Shown: positions 1-10,398 of the stretch, piece after piece
How positions within the stretch are numbered: the stretch's first letter is position 1
Layout: the number at the start of each line of letters is the position of its first letter
From: Pseudisothecium myosuroides
Lineage: Eukaryota; Streptophyta; Bryopsida; Hypnales; Lembophyllaceae
Direction: 5' to 3'
Assembly: GCA_951799445.1 (NCBI GenBank)
Contig: OX637297.1
Coordinates: forward strand, 11,470,001-11,534,000
DNA length: 64,000 nucleotides
The notes under the pieces: model-generated
Seen by the model: the letters and a program-made list of their open reading frames with translations, nothing else
Databases searched by the model: none
Told to the model about the DNA's origin: nothing
Translations under genes and position numbers: made by a program

Positions 1-1
1 A

Positions 2-580
2 CTGTGGGGGCACCTCGACCCAAACAAGCCCTTGGACTTCACCCACTTTCCGGAGCTGCCCAACGTCGACTTGTTGAAGACGCCCCAAAATCCGGGGCCA
101 AGGATCAGTCTACAGCCATCTCCAAGACCTACTCCAAGTCAGACACGGATCCAGACGAAGACCACTAAGTTCGGCCAGACAAGGAGTATCCAGTCGATTC
201 CGGTAGTAGCAGGAAGTACCGTTCCGACATCCAAAACATCCGTCTGGAGCGATTTAATCCACCGGATGGGGGCCTTGTCAAACCCAGCTCGGACCAATCC
301 GGTCGACTTTACACATATGCAGAAGGCATCGCCCAAGAAGAATACAACACCGATTCAGCTAGACGATTCACTCGAGAGAGAGACCAGAGTGGAGATGATC
401 CAGGAGTCCGAGAAGGGGGGATTCACTTCCGGGGATGAGACGGCCTCGGATGACGACCCGCCGCCGATCAAGCGGAAGATTCCGACCCGGGCTGCAACAA
501 AATCTACTCCACCGAAAACGAGCAGGAAACCACCTGCAGGGCCGAGTAGCAGCTCGAAGAAATCAAAGCGGGGAAAGTAG
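2..580 (+). CDS. LTR-borne ORF, C-terminal part (copy A)
   Basis: This is the open C-terminal ~190 codons of the protein encoded inside the LTR, entering from the left edge. The frame starts at base 2, upstream of the first possible start at 32, and matches copy D closely (DPNKPLDFTHFPELPNVDLL). Visible parts are a Pro/Ser/Thr-rich stretch, the family signature NPxRTxPVDFTHM, an acidic patch, and a Lys/Arg-rich tail ending KKSKRGK that looks like a nuclear localisation signal. It stops at TAG 578-580. Its role is unknown. It is neither integrase nor reverse transcriptase. Because D places this ORF downstream of pol and inside the LTR, it is not a conventional gag. Confidence 0.75.
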   Translation: MWGHLDPNKPLDFTHFPELPNVDLLKTPQNPGPRISLQPSPRPTPSQTRIQTKTTKFGQTRSIQSIPVVAGSTVPTSKTSVWSDLIHRMGALSNPARTNPVDFTHMQKASPKKNTTPIQLDDSLERETRVEMIQESEKGGFTSGDETASDDDPPPIKRKIPTRAATKSTPPKTSRKPPAGPSSSSKKSKRGK

Positions 581-764
581 TTAGTTAATATGTTTGCAGT
601 ATTAGGATTTTGAATCTGGAGTGGATTTTCCGTGCGTGGGGCCCGGTTCCGAATTCTTAGGAGTAGTTGACTTTGAACTTTCCGGATATTACGGTTGGTT
701 ACTGATTGGTCACTTGGATTTTCAGGTGTTCTTTTTTTGGCTTTTTGTTTGGGCTTTTTAAGTG

Positions 765-784
765 GAGGGCAGCTTGTTGCCCTC
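765..784 (+). promoter_or_regulatory. Conserved LTR hairpin (copy A), just after TTTTTAAG
   Basis: A 7-bp perfect stem, GAGGGCA/TGCCCTC, encloses the loop GCTTGT. It lies about 10 bases downstream of a TATA-like TTTTTAAG. The same position in B, D, E and F also forms a hairpin, with different paired bases. Confidence 0.55.
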
Positions 785-1716
785 TCATTCCATCCTTGCC
801 CATTTTGTGTGCATTAGTTTATGTTCATATTCTCTTTTCTCTAATCTGAGCCACTAAGTGGACATTCGGATTTCTGGCTATGTGTGCGTTTTCTTGAGTT
901 GTTTATGGAGTGTCAAAAGTGTGAGAGAGGGCGGGTGTGGGGGAATCCGGGTTGAGAATTAGTTGGACCTGATTTGAGCGAGTAAATTTGTGAGGAAACT
1001 TTACTAGACTTGTGAGTAAGGACTTGCGCGTGGTACCTTTAAATTGCCGTAACGGTGATCCGGTTCTAAGGAGTGGTGCGGATGCGAGTCCGGAATCCAG
1101 GGAGGGTTCCGAGCGGAGATAAGCGACCGCCAGCGGAAAATCGCCACTCACCAGAAGGTCTGCCAACCATAGGATCAGTCTGGTAGATAGATGCACGAAT
1201 CTCTTTCAGTTCCGGCTGTCTTGGTCTGTCGTTGTAGTAGAAGCAGAAGGATGCAATTCTGAGTGATCTGTTTTCCGGGCAAGCTACCCGGGGAATTGTG
1301 AGGATTATTACTTCCTCTACTCTATAATAAAAACTCGGTTAGGATTGTTTTGTGTGAAGTTTTGTGCAGAGAAATAGATGTCTATGAGTGGTGCGTTCCT
1401 ACCCCTCTAAAAGATCAAATGCGGACACCCTGAGGGTAAACAGGGGAATAGAAAACCAGTCGCAGTTAATAAGTGAGACCCGAAATCCGGATCAAATCGG
1501 AAACCGGAAAGGGATAGATCCGGATTGGGATCTGGAAGACCATTGTGTTAGAAATAGGAAAAGAAAGAGGTGTTGCTTGGGTTTTGTTGTTTTGATCAAG
1601 ACCCGGATACTCCTTAGCTTGCTGAAACATACTAGAATCTCCTGGGACGATATTTCGTGTTATCTTATCATCTTTTTGGTGTTAAGGATACTTACGCCTA
1701 GATTGCGCGTACGATA

Positions 1717-2076
1717 GATATTCAGAATGGGTGAAACCCCACTTTACAAACGCTAATTCTGCCTCAATAGACATCACTCAAAAAGCTATGTATACAAACA
1801 AAGTGTTTATGGGGTGTGCCACTGATCGTGCCGCCCAGAGACGCTCCAGCTTCACTGCCATACAATTGCACCAGGTCACAAATTCAAATAAGCAGAGGCC
1901 TAAATACATTGTCTACAACACTAGTGAAGGAATACAAGCACGCATTCCAAGCCAAATGGACCTATTACCTTAAACCCAAAACTGCGTGGCTGTAGTTTTC
2001 ATGAGTCCCCGAGATTACTTGCTTCTATGCACAAGGTAGCAGACCTTCAGCGTTGGTCCTGTCGCTCCTGATGAAA
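1717..2076. other. Flank of LTR A, no supported gene
   Basis: About 360 bases between the LTR A terminus and the next minus-strand ORF. The plus strand has an 80-codon ORF and the minus strand short open stretches, none with a recognisable motif. It may belong to the interrupted minus-strand transposase-like gene unit. Confidence 0.4.
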
Positions 2077-2520
2077 TCAAACTATAGCATCCACCATCGC
2101 TTGCTGTTCAAGTGTATACCCTGCAAAGGTGACGGGGAAGAGTCTTTCCCTGCTATCCTCAAGGTCAGAAAAGTAATGCCAATCGGGCTCGGTGAAGTCC
2201 TGGGGGTCCTCTACAAAATCTCCATCCACAAAATCCCCATCCGTGAAATCCCCATCCACGTAGTTCCCCGAGCTACGGATCACCAATCCAAACACATTCT
2301 CTTCGTAGTAAACTCCACAGCACAATTCCATGTGGCAAAACTCCAAATTAGCAACTGGAGTCCAAAGAACTTTATCACCATCTCCTCGTAGTAGAAGAGC
2401 CCAAACTTTCGCTCCATTGAAGAAAGGCAGCTTACCCTTGCGCCGGGCCACCTCTGCATCCACACATGCAAGGAAGCTGACAAGGTCAGTCTTTGTCTTG
2501 GATAGGGAAGCCATCCACAC
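2077..2520 (-). CDS. Hypothetical protein, 147 codons, acidic C-terminus
   Basis: I do not recognise this protein. It reads without a stop for 147 codons. The middle has a motif of the type GDGDKVLWTPV, followed by a 12-residue stretch made of three GDF repeats. Similar short motifs (acidic residues, then FW or LW, then T or V) occur in the ORFs at 3042-3443 and 19471-19815, so the three may be remnants of related C-terminal domains. It lies just downstream, on the same strand, of the transposase-like gene split by LTR B and is plausibly the last exon or a second ORF of that element. The internal ATG at 2511 may be the true start. Confidence 0.4.
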   Translation of the reverse strand: MWMASLSKTKTDLVSFLACVDAEVARRKGKLPFFNGAKVWALLLRGDGDKVLWTPVANLEFCHMELCCGVYYEENVFGLVIRSSGNYVDGDFTDGDFVDGDFVEDPQDFTEPDWHYFSDLEDSRERLFPVTFAGYTLEQQAMVDAIV

Positions 2521-3041
2521 TCACTAGAGTCCTACCCAGCAGTGGTGTAAGAGAGCAACCTAAACCCAAAACACTAAACTGAGCGCTAAGCAGAAGTCCA
2601 AGCAAAACCTAGCGCAAAGCAAGAATTAAAACAAGATGTGTGGGACTTACCCTAAACCACCTCTTTATACTTAGAGAGGCAGCCTCCTCATACGTACAAA
2701 TGAGCAGCAACAATAAATGAAATTAGACACCCCATAACTCCAAAACATCAGAGCCAAACATCACTCTCAACCCTTATAATTAATGAAATCATATCCAGAA
2801 TTGATAAATCTCAATACAAATGTAAGGCTTAGTACGGTAATGATTCCCTATTCAATTGAAATTAAGACAAGTACAGACAGATGTATAACACGTATAGACA
2901 AATGTATAACTCGTTTGCCTCCGATGACCCAAAACCGATAAAAGTCTTAAGACATGAACTAGCCAATTCCATACAGAACTAGCACTAAGGTTAGAAGCTT
3001 ACGTACATGTAGAGTTGTCACTAAAGGCAAGTACGGTTGGC
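2521..3041. other. A/T-rich spacer
   Basis: No ORF with recognisable content. A short near-repeat, 'acagatgtataacacgtatagacaaatgtataac', spans about 2878-2912. Likely intron or intergenic remnant of the minus-strand element. Confidence 0.4.
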
Positions 3042-3851
3042 CTAAACCCCTGTAGCTTCTGCATCTAAAAAGGATTCCATGATAGAATCCAAAATTGACA
3101 GTTGTAATTCATATGACGCTGAACTGCCCTTTACAAAATGTGTTGTAGGAGGCATGCAAAAATTTGATAGTAAAACCGCATGACTATGGACATACGCGAA
3201 TGGCCTATCATCCCTTAGTAGATAAGTCCTACTGTCAAGTTGGTATTGTTCATACCAGTATCCTTGAATCAGTGATTCACCAGGTACAAAATCATTACCA
3301 AAATCATCCGTGAAGGCACTGTTGTTGACATGCTCCCCCCTTGTCACTAGTGTCACCCAGAATGCTTCACCTTCATCACTGTCGGCCCTTATTGCTATGT
3401 TGAAGCCTACTCTCACGTGGTTTCCTACAATGTCATTGGGCAATTCAGCTTCATTGTCATCCTAGTCTTGCTTAGATAGTAGACGTAAGCTCGTCTTAGA
3501 TTTTGGACAGATTCTCCGCAGCTACCAATCGGGCACATGGGCCTTCTGGTAACAGGCCAAACCTGCATTTGCCGCAATGGTATGAGAGTTGGTTCCTTAC
3601 ATGATAAGGACCGGCACTGGTGCATGCCTCTATTCCTTGGAATCATTTCAGCCTCCAATTTGTCTACTCTCAAAATAGCACCTTCCTTGATCACCCAGAA
3701 AAACTTTGTGATTCTCTGTCGTTCGCCTGGTCGCCCTGCATGGAACTTGTTGCTCTCCTCTTGCAAAAACCCAACCACTTGCTCCACATTTTGTAGCTAT
3801 CGACCATTAGGTTTGATTTGCTCCTTGTATAACTCTTGTTTCAGTAGTGCT
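3042..3851 (-). pseudogene. Transposase-like gene, C-terminal block (RNase H-like family)
   Basis: This is the 3' block of a decayed minus-strand gene. Read on the minus strand, the first codons continue exactly the frame that stops at 9463 on the far side of solo LTR B: ...GEVDEAGA then LLKQELYKEQIKPNGR. A TAG follows, then an open stretch (3787-3425), a frameshift, and a second open stretch (3443-3042). The last part has the pattern EGEAFWVTLV...GYWYEQY. That resembles the small beta-rich FW...WYE domains found at the C-termini of several large transposon-derived protein families; this last comparison is from memory. The gene is non-functional: one in-frame stop, one frameshift and a 5.6-kb insertion. 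Confidence 0.6.
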
Positions 3852-4154
3852 TGTGGGAGTACGTATCATCCGGAAAGTCCCAACTAACAATTTAGTGAAG
3901 GTAAAAGTAGCAGAACTTTTTCAATTTTTGCATTTAAATACAAAGTTAGGACTTAGATATTAGAAATAGAAATTAGTTTCTACAGAGAAAAGATAAAACT
4001 CTAAATAGGTTACGCAGTCTTCCGGAAACCGTAGCCGGAAAGCCAGAAAGTTGGAAAGCTGGAAAATTCCGAATCGTAGGGACCTACCGCCTAGGTTCCG
4101 GCTAGGGAACTTACGGGAACGTTTTCGGCGGCGGGATCTTAGGGTTCCGACAGG

Positions 4155-4162
4155 TACTTAAA
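4155..4162 (+). promoter_or_regulatory. Candidate core promoter of LTR B (TACTTAAA)
   Basis: GGTACTTAAACCCCACC lies about 150 bases upstream of the ORF start. Reverse-strand equivalents are in F (TTTAAGTA at 34475-34482) and D (17953-17960). Position and conservation suggest a TATA-like element that drives the LTR ORF. Confidence 0.4.
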
Positions 4163-4308
4163 CCCCACCACCAGCCTCATTCAGTCTCTTTTTACCCGTG
4201 CTCTTCCACGGTGCGTTAGAAGAAAGAAAGAGTGGTGAGTTAGGGCGTGTTAGGGAGAGAAAGGGAGGAAGGTGCCGATTGCACCGGATTGTCCTAGCAG
4301 TCGGTGAG

Positions 4309-5334
4309 ATGGCGGAAGCGAGTCGATCCCGGAGGTCGGTAGTGACAGCTCGGGGCGTACGTCCGGTTATCCCGTCGGATCCGGAGCGCCTTAAGGAGTT
4401 AGAAGAAGACCTAGAAATCATGGGGTGTTTAGGATTGGTAAAACGTCCATGGAACGTCCAGAGTGAAGGAATGATTGACGAGCTGGTTTCCGGAGTGAGT
4501 AATCAGTTCGATTTGACGATTAGGGGTCAATCTAGGGCCTGGACTCTGGAGTTGTAGGCGAAGGCATACTTTACGCCAAGCAGGGGTTCCGGAATGGCGT
4601 CCTAGACGGACATTTACGCCATGGAGGTATTCCGGAGTCTTGCGGATTCCAAGGAAGGGAACGCCGCGAGTGACTGTAAGAGTCCCCAGGATGGGCAGTT
4701 GTTAGCATTCCTCATCCCTATTTTGTATCCGGAAAAGCCCACCCGGATTACAATGACTGCGGCAAACACTATTTTCGGAGCGCTGGGAGATAGAGAGAAT
4801 CCGGCTCCCAGGCCGGTCAGTTGGGGAGTGATCATTCACTCCGTAGTCGAAAAGTTAGCGGTCAATATCGCGAACAAAAAATCAAGTCCGATTAGCCCCT
4901 ATCTTTTCCATCTGTATCACTCCGAGGATGCACTGGCCGGACCGGAAATGACAGTGTACCGGAAGGGCGAGAATTTGTTGAAGTACGGACTTCCCGCGGA
5001 AGATGAACCGGATGAGCTCGAGCCGGAAGAAGAGGAACCGGAACCGGAGCAGGCATCACCTAACGTTGGAGGGACGCGCCGGAAATCAACTGATCAGGGT
5101 GCGCAAGGGAAGCAAGAAGCCGAGGAGGTAGAGAAGCCTCGAGAACCACTTCCGAAAACGGATCAGCTAGAGGCCACCATCAAATGGCTGTTAGCTACCC
5201 GGGCACAGAATGAGCGGATGTCGGCGCTGATCCGGGAGATGTGCGAGAAATTGGGTGTGAAGGAAGAAACCCAAATCCTGGTGGCATTGACGGAAAGGCC
5301 AGATCCGGAAGCGGTGAAGCAGCTGGAGGACCGG
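4309..5334 (+). pseudogene. LTR-borne ORF, N-terminal part (copy B)
   Basis: The start is the ATG of MAEAS, which matches MAES in D and MAEAS in F; an in-frame upstream ATG at 4198 is less conserved. The N-terminal domain has the family motifs MGCLGLVKRPWNV (about residue 40), PILYPEKPTRITMTAANTIF (about 145) and SPYLFHLYHSED (about 200), then an E/P-rich acidic linker. It carries two in-frame TAG stops (4555-4557, where copy F has TGG, and about 4603-4605). The frame runs unbroken to the insertion at 5335 and resumes at 7471. Confidence 0.8.
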
Positions 5335-5570
5335 TGTCCTGAAGGAAATCCTTCCATCGTGTAAATATATATATTTATATATATATTTTTTTGTTTTTAA
5401 TAAAGGAGTGATTAGAACTAAAAGGATTGGTCGTGGTGAGAACCACGTTTTAATTCTTGTCACAGTGCGAAGCACAGCTCAGAGGGTAGGTAGCGGGCAG
5501 TCGGCCTTTGTTTCCTGCCTCTTCACCAGCGTGCCAAGCCGTGGCGCCCCGCCGCTCGACGGTCCCATCG

Positions 5571-5640
5571 GGGTTCGAACCCGCGATTCCGGACCAGCGG
5601 AACGCCTTTGACCACCGCTTTCCGGCCGACCAAGGTCACG
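5571..5640 (-). other. tRNA-like sequence (Pol III box-B type), probably a tRNA-derived relic
   Basis: On the minus strand the order is TGGTCGGCCGG (box-A-like), GCGGTGGTCAAAGGCG (typical of the D-arm side of type II tRNAs such as Ser), a small stem TTCCG...CGGAA, then GGGTTCGAACCCC, a perfect box B/T-arm. An acceptor stem cannot be closed, so I do not call a functional tRNA. A SINE head or a tRNA relic carried in the insertion is more likely. Confidence 0.45.
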
Positions 5641-6059
5641 ACTTGGCGATCAAAGAGTGATTCCAGATAGTTTTAAACACTCTAGTGGCACGTGGCTATC
5701 CTACGACTGCTTGCCTTGCATTTGTTTCCTTTAATTTCTAGTTTATATTGGCTTTGATAGATGTGTGTGAATAGTTTTGAACTAAATAAAATAGCCAAGG
5801 AGTTAGAAGAGAAAAATGAGTGTGAATAGGGAAGTAGATGGGATCTTTGGTGGGGTCTTAGGTAGGGAGATAAGGGGTATGGGCTGATGTGCTCCCACCA
5901 CCACCTTAGAGAGGGGAGAAAAAGAGAGAGAGGAATCTTTGAGTTGGTTAGGAAGGGAGAGTTTTGTGTGTGTGGAGGAGAGGTTGAAAGGACCGAAACT
6001 TGTTATGTATGTAGCTCATGGAGCATGGATTTTTGAGTAATGAAATTTGAGTATGTTAT

Positions 6060-6860
6060 TCTTGATGATGAGAGCTTTCCATAGAGTATTTGCAAGTTGC
6101 AATTGAAGTTGTGAGCAAAAAGTTATTAAGGTTTGAAGTTGTGAAGACCCAAGGCCTTCCATTGAGAGGGCAGAGGCTTCATCAAGCCATAACTTTTGCG
6201 TCGTTTGCTTGTTCATTTTGAAACTTAGATGATTTGTAGATCTTGTTTATAGCTTTCTAAGAAGCTATTAAACTTGTGATTTGGAGTTTGGAGTGAGAAG
6301 TTATCATCTGCTGAAGCTTGGAGCAGAGATTGAGCTTGGAGGAGGAAGGCCGAGACTTCGACGGCCACAACTTTGGGTCAGTTGTTTTGTTGAAGTTGAA
6401 ACTTTGGAAGTAGTTAGAATATGAGCTCACCTTTCTAGAATGAGTTCATTTGTGTGATTTGAGCTTAATATGCAAAAGTTAAGTAGTAATAAAGTTTGAG
6501 GTGTTTCTTGCCTTCTTAATTGAGAAAGCCGAGACCCTACACCTCATAACTTTTGGACAGTAGTTTGGATTGTAGTGAAATTTTCACAAGTTGTAGATGG
6601 TAGGGAGGGCTTTCCAAATTGCTATCACACTTGTGATTTGGAGTTGTTAAACAAAAGTTATTGAGTTTTGAAGAAGCAGTAGTTGGTTGCTAAGGGAGAA
6701 GAGGACCTCTACTTTGCTCGCTAATAACTTTTGGACAGTAGCTTAGTTTGAGTTGAAATTTATAGGATAGTTGTATTATGTTATTAGCTTTCCAAAAAGC
6801 TAAGACACTTAGAATTTAAGCTTGTAGATCATATGTGGCACTAGTTTGAAGATGGCAGCT
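6060..6860 (+). repeat. Degenerate ~180-bp tandem repeat
   Basis: Units share the landmarks 'aacttttggacagtag', 'gctttccaaaaagcta' and 'cacttgtgatttggagttg', recurring near 6250, 6430, 6610 and 6790. No ORF spans the array. Confidence 0.6.
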
Positions 6861-7470
6861 TGTGTGGAGAAATAGTTTCTTTTGAAACTAGTTCGGATTT
6901 CTTCAAATTCGAATGAAGGAAGGTTTGAAGACTCAAGACTCAAGATTTTGAAGACTTGAAGATCCTTAAAGGGATCTTCAATGTGTTGTGGCTTGTGGCT
7001 CGTTGTCTTTTATGTTATTCCCAGCCGGTTTTGGAGGCTAGTTGCATATTTCCTTTCTGCTTTGTAAAACCTGTTGCGGGCTTGTGGGTATCCAATAAAG
7101 CCCCGTTTTATGTTTGTGGCGACGAAGTGGGATCGATCACCCACATGGTCGATCTTTTATGTTGTTCCCACTGGTGAAAGGCGCTTCCTGGTCACCGTGG
7201 GTTTGAAATTTAGGAGCCAATCTTTCGGACGGTCAGCTCGTGGTTTGGCCGTCCCGTTTTACCCGTCCGAGGACTTGTTTCTTATCACACACCCTTACCC
7301 TTGGCCCTATAGAGCCACTACAGGATAGGCCAACGGAAGATCAAGTGAAGATTCAAGTGAAGATTCAAGTGAAGATTCGAGTTTTCAAGAGACCGACCCA
7401 TATCATTCAACAACTTGCAGCTAGACACCCCGTGTGTTCCCTAAGCGCGCTCCTCTCTACTCGACACCGG

Positions 7471-8346
7471 ATTCTGACCTTGGAGCAAGAACGGGACCGG
7501 TTTCGAGAACAAGCTGCGTGGTTGGAGAAAGAGCGGATGGCCGTTGAAGCAAAGGAGGGAGAAGCCCTCGATCTCGTCCGGAATGTCAGGAGCCTGTTTG
7601 ACAATCCGGCGGATATTCTTGCCAGAGCTACACTCTGGAATAATCAGATGGTGAAGGATGGTCACGTGGCCGGATCGAAGGTGGTGAGCATCCTCGTAGA
7701 TTTTGAAGTTCGGATCGAAGGAATGCTCAAGGAAGTCCGGTAGCTGTTGGGAAACTTGGATCCGCTTGAAGGGTTAGACCAAGGCCTTTTTGACCTGGGT
7801 CAGGATCTCCAAGAAGGAGGGGCACAAAACCAGCCTTCTCCGGCAAAGAGTAAAACAATTGCCGGAACGTTGCAAGCCGGAACAGCATCGGCTCAGAAAA
7901 GGAGGTCGCTGGTGAAGCAGTTTGCGGCCTCGACTCCGGTCAAGGACGTTGTTCTAGGCGTTCCAGCCGGAAGAACTGCGTCGGTGGCGAATCTCTTCCC
8001 CGACAGACCGGTTGCTTCCACTTTCCGGGAACCAGCTTTACCCGGAACGATGTTGAACCCAGCTCGGACGGATCCGGTGAGTTTTACTCACATGCTCCAG
8101 TCCCTTCTCTAGACACCACCGCCATCCCAGCTCATTGATCTTACTGTTCCGAAACCAAGGGGACGGCGGCTACTAAGCGAGACGGACCCGGAATCGGAAG
8201 AGGAGGAGGAGACGACTCAATCGGAGGAAGAAGAGTTGCAGCCTCCCTAGACCAGGTCAAAGACAAAGAACACCCCGCCCAAGAAGACAGGTGGATCGCC
8301 ATCTCAGGGTGGCACTTCTGTAAAGAAGGCTAAGAGAAATAGGTGA
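7471..8346 (+). pseudogene. LTR-borne ORF, C-terminal part (copy B)
   Basis: This resumes the frame broken at 5335 with the coiled-coil segment ILTLEQERDRFREQAAW, the conserved block GSKVVSILVDFEVRIEGMLK, the signature NPARTDPVSFTHM, an acidic patch and a basic tail (KKAKRN). In-frame TAG stops occur at 7741-7743 (copy F has CAG), at 8110-8112 (CAG in F) and at 8248-8250. The last TAG is shared with copy F, after which both copies read about 30 more codons to the basic tail and a TGA. Confidence 0.78.
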
Positions 8347-8570
8347 CTATCTAGGGTAGCCGTAATAATAGTTAGGATTCTTACCAAGATGATAGTTCCG
8401 GAACCGGATTTTCCGGATGTGGAGCCAGTAGTTCCGGACTTTTAGGAGTTAAACGGTTTCCCAGTATTCCCGGAACGGTCTTCAGGGTCGTTGCCTTTTT
8501 GCTTTTTGTTTGGCCGTTGGCCGGTTTTTCTGGTGGCCGTTTGGGCTGCCTTTTTGTGGGTTTTTAAGGG

Positions 8571-8590
8571 CAGGCCGGTTTGTTGGCCTG
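8571..8590 (+). promoter_or_regulatory. Conserved LTR hairpin (copy B)
   Basis: Stem CAGGCC/GGCCTG with loop GGTTTGTT, directly after TTTTTAAGGG. It is at the same position as the hairpin in A, with different stem bases. Confidence 0.5.
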
Positions 8591-9462
8591 TCATTCCTTT
8601 TCCTTGTTCATTTAATCTGAAGCATTCAAGAAAGCACTCGTTGGATTATTCTCTTGCGTATTGCGTCTATAGTCACTTGTGTGGATGTGTAAGTGAGAGT
8701 GTGCAAGGGGAGGAGTCCGGATTCGTGGACTGCCGGATTAGGCTAAGTGTGTCTTGCAGATGAGTTCTTAGACTTGCGCAGTGAGAAAGTGGCGCCTTTA
8801 AATCGCTGGTACGGTAATCCGGTGGGGACCAAGGAGTGGTCCGGAAGCTAGTCCGGAATTCGCAGGGGCGGTTCCGTGCGGAGATAGGCAACCGCCAGAG
8901 GAATATTTCCACCCATCCAGAAGGCTAGTCAACCTAATGAGCGGTCGAGAGCTAGGAAGTCATTCCCTTAGTTCCGGAAGTCCGGTATCCGTCGTTGTAG
9001 TAAGAAGGACCTAACGCTACCCTGTGTGACCAGCTTTCCGGATAGGCCATTCGGGATGTTGTGAGGATGCCACCCTGTTTACTCAACTAGATCTATTGTT
9101 GGGTTGTGTTTTGTTTTATGTTCATGTCAGATACGGAGTGGTGCAGTTCCCTACCCCTCGGAAAGAGCAAGTGAGGAACCCTCTGAGGGTAAAACAGAGG
9201 TATCGAAAACCAACTTGTTAGAAAGACGGAACCGGAAGATTGGATAGAGCCGGATCCGGAAGAGAATCCGGAAAGGAAGTAGTTCCGAAAAAGAGTTCGT
9301 GTATTAAAAGGACCCCTCTCGAGGTGGTCAAAGTCCGAAAACTTAGAAGTCTAGAAAACACTAATTTTGAAGCAACGTCCAGAATCTCCTGGGACGATAA
9401 CTTGTGTCATTTTAGCACGTCTTGTTGTTAAAGATACTTACGCCTAGATTGCGCGTACGACA

Positions 9463-10398
9463 GTGCTCCTGCCTCGTCTACTTCTCCTTTACCGTGTCCA
9501 CTGGCAAAGTAATTCTAGGACATTTGGCACCCTTTTGGCAAGGCGTCACTCATTGTCAAACTAGGAAACCTGCTGATAAAATTTCAAGCTCGAGCTGATT
9601 TAAATTGCCCACTGCAGCCATCACTCCAAACAACATGGTTAGTTGGTTGAAATCCACTAGACTTCAAATGATTCCAATTCAACATGAAGGCATGTTGAAC
9701 ATGTAAGGAGTCGTGTTGTTTGTCATCACTCACGTAATAGTGAACCTCTTTTAGTAGATAAGGCTCACCGTTGGACGAGGTCCAATTGGGGTTCATGCGG
9801 AAAGTAATGTGGACCAAAATTGAAACCTGGTCAGAGCGCCAATGCATAGACTGGATTTCGTTCTGAATTTTCATGGAATAGTTTTCTGAAAAATCAATGC
9901 AAGATACAAGAATACCATCGGGGACAGAACTAAATAATTATTTGAATTGCAAGTCTTGCCAAGATGCCAAAAAGTTATGGACAATGAACTATGAAAGTTT
10001 TGGTTTCAAGTAATCAATGAGTTTAGAGGGCTTCATCTCACAGTATATGATCTTGATGGCCTTCTTTGGCTTCCCATCCTCCCCCACTCCAATGATCTCA
10101 TACCCTGTACGTTTCCATTTGACCAGCTTCTCCGATGAAGCTTCACGGGGCAGATCCACAGGTTTTGAACCCCACAATTAGCACAATCACCTAGAAGACA
10201 GTCCCGCTTATACCAGAGCTCAAAATCACCCTTCTGGCACAACACTAAACTCCAAAGATGAGTTAGGCGTTCATAGACTTCATTATACGCATCACATCCA
10301 GAAATCATGGTTTCAAAATCGTTAAGTGCATCACAAACAATGCAATCACATATGCACTCTCTATGTATACCCTGCAAATCACGTTGCATTCTGTTCAA
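9463..10398 (-). pseudogene. Transposase-like gene, catalytic-core block (RNase H-like family)
   Basis: The block opens with a Cys-rich segment (CDCIVCD, then LLGDCANCGVQNL). A one-base frameshift near 10175 leads into a VKWKRTGYE segment and KLIDYLKPKLS. The frame then reads through stops into HNFLASWQDLQF, IDFSENYSMKIQNEIQSMHW, a YYVSDD stretch, VVWSDGCSGQFKSA and NYFASGHGKGEVDEAGA. This order (DFxENY, eiQsxHW, WSDGxxxQFK, GHGKGxxD) is that of a widespread but poorly named family of transposon-like proteins I know from animal and algal genomes; acidic residues in DFSEN, WSDG and GEVDE would suit an RNase H-fold DDE/D core. Function by similarity only. Several in-frame stops make it a pseudogene. 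Confidence 0.62.

Larger units (their letters stand above)
1..1716 (+). mobile_element. LTR A: 3' part of an ORF-bearing Ty3/gypsy LTR, runs off the left edge
   Basis: This is the 3' half of a long LTR of the same family as B, D and F. It holds the end of the LTR-borne ORF (to 580), then about 1.1 kb of noncoding LTR that ends at the family's conserved terminus, TTACGCCTAGATTGCGCGTA followed by CGATA. The expected terminal CA is TA here, one C-to-T change. It is closest to element D. The 5' end lies outside the window, so I cannot say whether this is a solo LTR or part of a full element. Confidence 0.85.
5335..7466. mobile_element. 2.1-kb insertion inside LTR B (TGTC...GACA ends, TSD CCGG or ACCGG)
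   Basis: The LTR ORF is broken at a CCGG codon junction. The sequence CCGG (ACCGG if five bases are counted) occurs both at 5331-5334 and at 7467-7470. Between them lies a segment starting TGTCCTGA and ending CTCGACA, so its ends are TGTC...GACA. This fits a solo LTR or a small LTR-derived non-autonomous element. Inside are a TATA-rich stretch near 5365-5400, a tRNA-like block (5571-5640, minus strand), about five degenerate ~180-bp tandem units (6060-6860) and an unassigned GC-richer tail. No convincing protein is encoded; the ORF at 6956-7177 has no recognisable motif. Confidence 0.7.
3852..9462 (+). mobile_element. Solo LTR B (Ty3/gypsy type), TSD GTGCT, with a nested insertion
   Basis: The element starts TGTGGGAGTA at 3852 and ends GCGTACGACA at 9462. 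Both flanks carry the identical 5-bp duplication GTGCT (3847-3851 and 9463-9467), so this is a complete LTR with no internal region, that is, a solo LTR left by recombination between two LTRs. Without the 2.1-kb insertion at 5335-7466 it is about 3.48 kb, matching D and F (3502 bp each). It lies inside the minus-strand transposase-like gene and interrupts a codon stretch whose frame closes when the LTR and one TSD copy are removed. Confidence 0.92.

Noticed and set aside
4621..5364. Independent 247-codon gene starting at 4621
   Set aside because: It is the continuation, after two TAG stops, of the LTR-borne ORF starting at 4309, and its last codons run into the 5335 insertion.
5571..5640. Functional tRNA gene
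   Set aside because: T-arm and D-arm-like parts are present but no acceptor stem can be paired and the anticodon arm is irregular; called a tRNA-like relic only.
6956..7328. Cys/Trp-rich ORFs in the 2.1-kb insertion
   Set aside because: Short, overlapping frames with no motif, inside a noncoding LTR-like insertion.
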